This document shows positions 1-3,592 of a stretch of DNA of 6,078 nucleotides, one piece after another. Origin of the DNA: Hyphomicrobiaceae bacterium (GTDB lineage: Bacteria; Pseudomonadota; Alphaproteobacteria; Rhizobiales; MH13); the NCBI GenBank assembly GCA_020442235.1, contig JAGRKQ010000051.1, positions 9,769-15,846 of the forward strand. Direction: 5' to 3'. The translations under genes and the position numbers were made by a program. The notes under the pieces are model-generated. The model did no database searches. It saw only the letters and a program-made list of their open reading frames with translations, and was not told the DNA's origin. How positions within the stretch are numbered: the first letter of the stretch is position 1; the number at the start of each line of letters is the position of its first letter.

Positions 1-371
1 TCCCAGCGTTCGGCCGGCGGCGCGACCGGCTCGGTCTTGCCGTGATCGTCGGGAAAGACGTTTTCCATCGGTGCATCATAGGCGTCGGTCAGACGGTCCT
101 CGCCGGGGGCGAGATCGTCCGCCATCCAGCCCGCGTCCTCGCCGGAAGGGGCCGCGCCGACCGCATCCTCGGGCATGTCGGCGGCGGCATCGCCGGATGC
201 GCCCGCTTCGCCCTCGCCGCGCTCCAGAAGCGGATTGCGCTCCAGTTCCGATTCCACATAGGCGGCAAGCTCGGCGCCGGAATACTGCAGCAGGCGGATG
301 GCCTGCAGCAGTTGCGGCGTCATCACCAGTTGCTGGCTCTGGCGCAGTTCGAGCTTCGGTCCGATGCTCAT
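1..371 (-). CDS. rpoN: RNA polymerase sigma-54 factor RpoN, N-terminal part (truncated by window edge)
   Basis: Sigma-54 directs core RNA polymerase to -24/-12 promoters and needs AAA+ activators for open-complex formation. About 123 codons are visible from the ATG at 371; the core-binding, HTH and RpoN-box regions lie beyond the left edge. Residues 1-50 form the classic Gln- and Leu-rich Region [20 protein letters not shown] is at about 7-25 and the NPLLE motif follows near residue 48. After it comes an acidic, Ala/Gly/Asp-rich stretch that fits the variable Region II. The ATG has a GGAG about 13 nt upstream (385-388), which is rather far. The frame is open back to the lptB stop, so the exact start is slightly uncertain, but Region I begins right after this ATG. 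It lies 87 nt downstream of lptB, the usual alphaproteobacterial arrangement. The family call is very secure. Confidence 0.95.
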   Translation of the reverse strand, partial: MSIGPKLELRQSQQLVMTPQLLQAIRLLQYSGAELAAYVESELERNPLLERGEGEAGASGDAAADMPEDAVGAAPSGEDAGWMADDLAPGEDRLTDAYDAPMENVFPDDHGKTEPVAPPAERW

Positions 372-451
372 CGGCTGCGACGATCTCCCTCGGCGCTCTG
401 GGTCTGGCGGAAAGGCCGGTCTGGCCCGGCTCTTGCTTAGCAGTCTCTGCC

Positions 452-469
452 TTACGCTTTAAAGCGTAA
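452..469. repeat. Perfect 18-nt palindrome across the lptB stop codon
   Basis: TTACGCTTTAAAGCGTAA is exactly self-complementary. It covers the last lptB codons and its stop (459-461). As RNA it could fold as a 7-bp stem with a UUAA loop. No U-tract follows on the minus strand, so it is not a standard intrinsic terminator. A second weak GC hairpin (415-430: GCCGG, 6-nt loop, CCGGC) lies further downstream in the lptB-rpoN gap. Possible roles are a dimeric regulator site, mRNA 3'-end protection or attenuation ahead of rpoN; none is shown by the sequence. Confidence 0.6.
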
Positions 470-1280
470 AGCCTTCGCCAAGATAAAGTCGCCGAACGTC
501 GGGGTTGGCAACGATCGCATCGGGGCGGCCTTCGGTCAGCACCGCGCCGGAATGGATGATGTAGGCGCGGTCGATGAGGCCGAGCGTCTCGCGCACATTG
601 TGATCGGTGATGAGCACGCCGATGCCGCGCTGGGTGAGATGGCGCACCAGCGTCTGGATGTCACCGACGGCAATCGGGTCGACGCCGGCAAAGGGTTCGT
701 CGAGCAGCATGAAGGAGGGCCGGCCGGCCAGCGCCCGCGCGATCTCGCAGCGCCGCCGCTCGCCGCCCGAGAGCGCGATGGAGGGCGATTTCCTCAGATG
801 CGCGATGTGAAATTCCTCCAGAAGCGCGTCGAGCTCCTCTTCGCGCTTCTTCGCATCCGGTTCGGCGACCTCGAGGACGGCGCGGATGTTGTCCTCCACC
901 GACAGGCCGCGAAAGATCGAGGCCTCCTGTGGCAGATAGCCGATGCCGAGCCGGGCGCGGCGATACATCGGAAAGCTCGTGATCTCGTGGCCGTCGAGGG
1001 TGATCGCCCCGTCATCGGGGCTGATGAGGCCGGTGATCATGTAGAAGATCGTCGTCTTGCCGGCGCCGTTCGGCCCCAGCAGTCCGACCGCCTCGCCGCG
1101 CTTCACACCAAGGCTCGCCCCGCGCACCACCTGGCGCTTGCGGTAGGATTTGGTGAGGCGCGCGGCAACCAGCCAGCCCGGCGCACCGGGTGGCCAGCGG
1201 CCGGCATCGTCCCGTCCGCCTGCGGTTTCTGCCGCGGGGCTTTCGTCGTTCTTGCGCTTCAGGCCGAAGATCACCGGCAC
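459..1280 (-). CDS. lptB: LPS export ABC transporter ATP-binding protein LptB
   Basis: LptB is the cytoplasmic ATPase that, with LptF/LptG and LptC, extracts lipopolysaccharide from the inner membrane and drives it over the LptA bridge. The 273-residue product has a complete ABC domain: Walker A GPNGAGKTT (69-77), Q-loop Gln118 in YLPQEASIF, signature LSGGERRR (170-177), Walker B FMLLDEP (190-196) and switch His227 in ITDHN. The first 36 or so residues are a charged, Pro/Gly-rich extension before the domain; such extensions are common in rhizobial LptB. Both possible starts are GTG. The one at 1280 is only 2 nt from the GGAAGG at 1283-1288, whereas the GTG at 1274 (two codons later) has an 8-nt spacer and may be the true start. 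The gene follows lptA after 97 nt, in which I see nothing convincing. LptF/LptG are not in the window. Confidence 0.96.
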   Translation of the reverse strand: MPVIFGLKRKNDESPAAETAGGRDDAGRWPPGAPGWLVAARLTKSYRKRQVVRGASLGVKRGEAVGLLGPNGAGKTTIFYMITGLISPDDGAITLDGHEITSFPMYRRARLGIGYLPQEASIFRGLSVEDNIRAVLEVAEPDAKKREEELDALLEEFHIAHLRKSPSIALSGGERRRCEIARALAGRPSFMLLDEPFAGVDPIAVGDIQTLVRHLTQRGIGVLITDHNVRETLGLIDRAYIIHSGAVLTEGRPDAIVANPDVRRLYLGEGFTL

Positions 1281-1377
1281 CGCCTTCCCGTTGAGGCCGT
1301 TACAACTCGCCTAGTCGCTTCGCGCGGCGCTGTCGAGACATACAGGCCTCGTTGGGCACCGTTCGGGGCGGCTGGCG

Positions 1378-1962
1378 TCAATTGGCCTGGCCGGGCGCCT
1401 GTCCGGGGATGAAGAGACCGCGCACGCGCCCGCCGCCGGTTGCCCGGTCGGGCGATTCGATGCGGCTTTCGCGGGTGGCGAGATTGACCGTCAGGCGATC
1501 CCCGCGCACCACATTGCCGCCCTGGGTGAGAACGACGTCGCCGCTCATGACGATGACCTCGCGGGCCATGTCGAAACTTGCCGTCTCGCCGGTCGCGGTC
1601 TGGTCGTCGGAGGTGATGACGACGCCGCCGGAGGCTTCCAGCGAACGGATGCGCTGCTCGGCGCCGGCGGCGGTCGCGCCGGGTGTGCCGCCCCCGCCCT
1701 CATACTCGACGACCAGCCGGGCGGTGCGCATCACCGCCGCGCCCTGACGCACGACGACGGAGCCGCGAAACACGGCAACGCCCTCGGTGTCGCGCACTTC
1801 CAGCTCGTCCGATTCGATCTCGATCGGCTCGTCCGAATTCTGGGTGAAGCCGGAAAGCCCGTCGGCGAAGGTCTGCGCCCGGGCCGAAGCCGGGGGGAAA
1901 AACACCGCTGCAAGGAGGATTGCTCCCAGGGCCGCAAGGCCGCCTGCCGAAACGCGCCTCAT
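1378..1962 (-). CDS. lptA: Periplasmic LPS transport protein LptA (OstA-like)
   Basis: LptA forms the periplasmic beta-jellyroll bridge that carries lipopolysaccharide from LptC to LptD in the outer membrane. The 194-residue product starts with a Sec signal peptide: an Arg pair, a hydrophobic core (about 7-21) and an Ala-Arg-Ala cleavage site, giving a mature N-terminus near Gln30. The OstA-type repeats follow: PIEIESDELEV (46-56), VAVFRGSVVVRQG (62-74), then the second half with TASFD, EVIVMSGDVVLTQGGNVV and GDRLTVNLATRESRIES (about 154-170). A Gly/Ala-rich insert at about 88-102 separates two beta segments. The tail (171-194) is low-complexity and probably disordered. The ATG overlaps the lptC stop by 4 nt (ATGA), which suggests translational coupling; a GGAGGG lies a few bases upstream. 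Identification rests on domain pattern, signal peptide and neighbours together. Confidence 0.93.
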   Translation of the reverse strand: MRRVSAGGLAALGAILLAAVFFPPASARAQTFADGLSGFTQNSDEPIEIESDELEVRDTEGVAVFRGSVVVRQGAAVMRTARLVVEYEGGGGTPGATAAGAEQRIRSLEASGGVVITSDDQTATGETASFDMAREVIVMSGDVVLTQGGNVVRGDRLTVNLATRESRIESPDRATGGGRVRGLFIPGQAPGQAN

Positions 1963-2609
1963 CGTCCGCCCTCCCCCTCTTCAGCCTGCGAGGGATGCAG
2001 CGTCATGCGCACCCTGCCGCGAAAGGTCACGACCTCGCCATTGCCCGTCATCTCGACCGTATCGGCGGTGAGCTGGGCCGCCGGACCGTCGATGCGCACC
2101 GGACGTTCGGACAGAAGCGTGCCGGCCTGCATGTCGACATCGGCGGCTTCCAGACGCACCTCGTAGCCGGTGGAAGACCGCACGAGAATGTCGTCGAAGA
2201 GTTGAAGCTGCCGGTTCTGGCTGTCGAAGCGCCCGCGCGCCGCGCCGACCCGCGCCCAGCCTTCCGCGCCGAGCGCCACACGCGCGTCGATCTCTTCAAG
2301 ACTGACCACATCGGGATTGTCGAGGCTCTGGGTGGCGCGCGCCGCCGTCACCTCATAGGGCCGGTTCTCGTCGTCCTCGCCGGAAAGCCGGGGCGCCATC
2401 ATCGTCAGCCCCTCTTCGGAAAACACGATCTCGCCGAGATCGATGGCCGGCCCGCTGCCGGAAAACAGGGTTCCTGCCGCCATCCAAAGAAACGCCAGCC
2501 CGGAAACCGCCGGCAGCACCCGCTTCAGCCATCTCACCCGGCGCGAATGGCGAAAGGCCGCCTCGAAGGCGGCAGCATCGCGAGAGAGGGTGGCCGATTG
2601 GGTCGTCAT
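1959..2609 (-). CDS. lptC: LPS export ABC transporter periplasmic protein LptC
   Basis: LptC is a bitopic inner-membrane protein whose periplasmic jellyroll receives lipopolysaccharide from LptB2FG and hands it to LptA. The 216-residue product has a cytoplasmic N-terminus with a basic cluster (about 20-30), one membrane segment (about 31-50, VLPAVSGLAFLWMAAGTLF) and no cleavage site. The periplasmic part follows: the MAPRLSGEDDENRPYEVTA segment (71-89) is the conserved LptC/YrbK-type opening, and later strands resemble LptA (RPVRIDGPAAQLTADTVEM, then VVTFRGRVRMTL). The C-terminus is Glu/Gly-rich. The ATG at 2609 is preceded by AAGGG with an 8-nt spacer. It starts 66 nt after the RNase D gene and ends inside the lptA start codon. 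A small GC inverted repeat (CCGCC, 4-nt loop, GGCGG, 2627-2640) sits just upstream of the Shine-Dalgarno. Confidence 0.93.
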   Translation of the reverse strand: MTTQSATLSRDAAAFEAAFRHSRRVRWLKRVLPAVSGLAFLWMAAGTLFSGSGPAIDLGEIVFSEEGLTMMAPRLSGEDDENRPYEVTAARATQSLDNPDVVSLEEIDARVALGAEGWARVGAARGRFDSQNRQLQLFDDILVRSSTGYEVRLEAADVDMQAGTLLSERPVRIDGPAAQLTADTVEMTGNGEVVTFRGRVRMTLHPSQAEEGEGGR

Positions 2610-2675
2610 GGCCGCGGCCCTTGGACCCGCCTTGTGGCGGCGTTATGGCGATCGGGGCCCGACATGCCGCTCACC

Positions 2676-3290
2676 TCACGAATGGGCGAAAATATCGCTC
2701 TCCGGCCAGCCGAGAAGATCGAGCTCGGCGCGCACGGGCAGGAAGCGGAAACAGGCCTCGGCAATGGCGCGCCGCTCCTCGCGCTCCAGCATCGCTTCCA
2801 GCCTGTCGCGGATGGTGTGCAGGTAAAGGACGTCGGAGGCCGCATAGGCAAGCTGCGCCTCGCTCAGTTCCTCCGCGCCCCAATCGCTCGACTGCTGCTG
2901 CTTGGACAGATCGACGCCCGCCAGTTCCCTGGCGATGGTCTTGAGGCCGTGCTGATCGGTGAAGGTGCGGGTCAGGCGTGAGGCGATCTTGGTGCAGAAG
3001 ACCGGCGTCACCCGGATGCCCAGGGCATGCGACAGCAGCGCCACGTCGAAGCGGGCAAAATGGAAGATCTTTTCCTGTGCCGGGTTTTCCAGCAGCGCCT
3101 TGAGGTTGGGCGCTTCGGTCTGTCCGCGCGCGATCTGCACGACATCGGCGGTGCCGTCGCCGGGCGAGAGCTGGACAACGCAGAGCCGGTCGCGGTGCGG
3201 GTTGAGGCCCATCGCCTCGGTATCGACGGCCACCGCGCCGGTATAGGCGGAAAGATCGGGAAGATCGCCCTTGTGAAAACGGATGGTCAT
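2676..3290 (-). CDS. rnd: Ribonuclease D, short form (DEDDy 3'-5' exonuclease)
   Basis: RNase D enzymes trim the 3' ends of tRNA precursors and other small RNAs. The 204-residue protein is one DEDDy exonuclease domain: Exo I AVDTEAMGLNP with Asp23 and Glu25, Exo II FHFARFD with Asp82, and Exo III with Tyr149 and Asp153 (YAASD). All expected catalytic positions are present. It lacks the C-terminal HRDC domains of the longer E. coli enzyme; such single-domain forms are usual in alphaproteobacteria. I chose the ATG at 3290 because GAGGAG (3296-3301) lies 5 nt upstream; a longer in-frame version from 3317 would add nine residues across that Shine-Dalgarno. It is the first minus-strand gene of the block and could be co-transcribed with lptC. 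The gene upstream is divergent. The family is certain; the exact RNA substrate is inferred. Confidence 0.93.
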   Translation of the reverse strand: MTIRFHKGDLPDLSAYTGAVAVDTEAMGLNPHRDRLCVVQLSPGDGTADVVQIARGQTEAPNLKALLENPAQEKIFHFARFDVALLSHALGIRVTPVFCTKIASRLTRTFTDQHGLKTIARELAGVDLSKQQQSSDWGAEELSEAQLAYAASDVLYLHTIRDRLEAMLEREERRAIAEACFRFLPVRAELDLLGWPESDIFAHS

Positions 3291-3337
3291 GCCCGCTCCT
3301 CGTTCTCGTCGCACCAATACCGGCTTCCGGCGCCGCT

Positions 3338-3357
3338 TTTATACCATGCCCGCATGG
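3338..3357 (-). promoter_or_regulatory. Candidate rnd promoter -10 element with adjacent inverted repeat
   Basis: On the minus strand TATAAA (3343 to 3338) is a good -10 hexamer about 48 nt before the rnd ATG. No well-spaced -35 is present: TTGAGG at 3363-3358 would leave a spacer of only 14 nt. Immediately upstream of the -10 sits CCATGCCCGCATGG (3344-3357), a perfect 6+6 inverted repeat with a 2-nt centre. Its position in the spacer suggests a regulator site, but the sequence alone does not prove it. Confidence 0.35.
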
Positions 3358-3463
3358 CCTCAAGGCCGCTCTTTCAAGCCTGCCAAGACGCCTGTTCTAA
3401 CCGGCATGGGCCGCGCTGGTTACCAAACTGTGAAATCGCGCGCGAATGTCGCATCTTCCGGAC

Positions 3464-3492
3464 TTGCACAGGGTGCCATCCTTTCGTATGAA
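3464..3492 (+). promoter_or_regulatory. Candidate sigma-70-type promoter for the large repeat protein
   Basis: TTGCAC (3464-3469) and TATGAA (3487-3492) are separated by exactly 17 nt and could serve as -35 and -10 elements, with transcription starting near 3499. That gives a leader of about 95 nt. The 302-nt intergenic region (3291-3592) contains no convincing gene; open frames across it are shadows. The inverted repeat at 3491-3509 overlaps the -10 and the predicted start site. The match to consensus is moderate (3 of 6 and 4 of 6). Confidence 0.4.
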
Positions 3493-3573
3493 TTTCCGCT
3501 AGGGAAATTTTCCTGCGCTGCAGGGGTTGAGGTTTTTCGATCTTCGGATCGGGCACGAGGCGCAAAATGCGCC
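3491..3573 (+). promoter_or_regulatory. Run of short inverted repeats in the leader of the repeat-protein gene
   Basis: Four perfect inverted repeats follow each other: AATTTCC/GGAAATT (3491-3509, 5-nt loop), CCTGC/GCAGG (3512-3524, 3-nt loop), CGATC/GATCG closing a UUCG tetraloop (3538-3551), and GGCGCA/TGCGCC (3559-3573, AAA loop). The last ends 5 nt before the AAAGGAG Shine-Dalgarno. GGAAATTTTCC (3503-3513) adds another near-palindrome, so the first block reads as three TTTCC-type half-sites, suggestive of an operator. The last two are better read as RNA hairpins that could affect ribosome access. No poly-U follows any of them, so I do not call terminators. Confidence 0.45.
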
Positions 3574-3578
3574 GTGTC

Positions 3579-3585
3579 AAAGGAG
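3579..3585 (+). promoter_or_regulatory. Strong Shine-Dalgarno that sets the GTG start at 3593
   Basis: AAAGGAG lies 7 nt upstream of GTG 3593-3595. The frame is also open further upstream (TTG at 3527), but no comparable ribosome-binding site precedes it, so the GTG is the preferred start. Confidence 0.75.
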
Positions 3586-3592
3586 CAGTAGA

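Noticed and set aside
552..1412. A 286-codon plus-strand frame opposite lptB.
   Set aside because: LptB with all ABC motifs occupies the other strand; this is its complement.
2627..2640. CCGCC-TTGT-GGCGG hairpin between rnd and lptC as a terminator.
   Set aside because: The stem is only 5 bp, no U-tract follows on the minus strand, and it lies directly before the lptC Shine-Dalgarno in a likely co-transcribed block.
1920..2981. A 353-codon plus-strand frame crossing lptA, lptC and rnd.
   Set aside because: It spans three clear genes on the other strand; its Arg/His/Gly/Pro-rich composition is typical of an antisense shadow in GC-rich DNA.
3552..3566. GGCACGAGG upstream of the repeat gene as a possible sigma-54 (-24/-12) promoter, prompted by the nearby rpoN.
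   Set aside because: The GGCACG half fits, but the required GC about 10 nt later is AA, so there is no -12 element.
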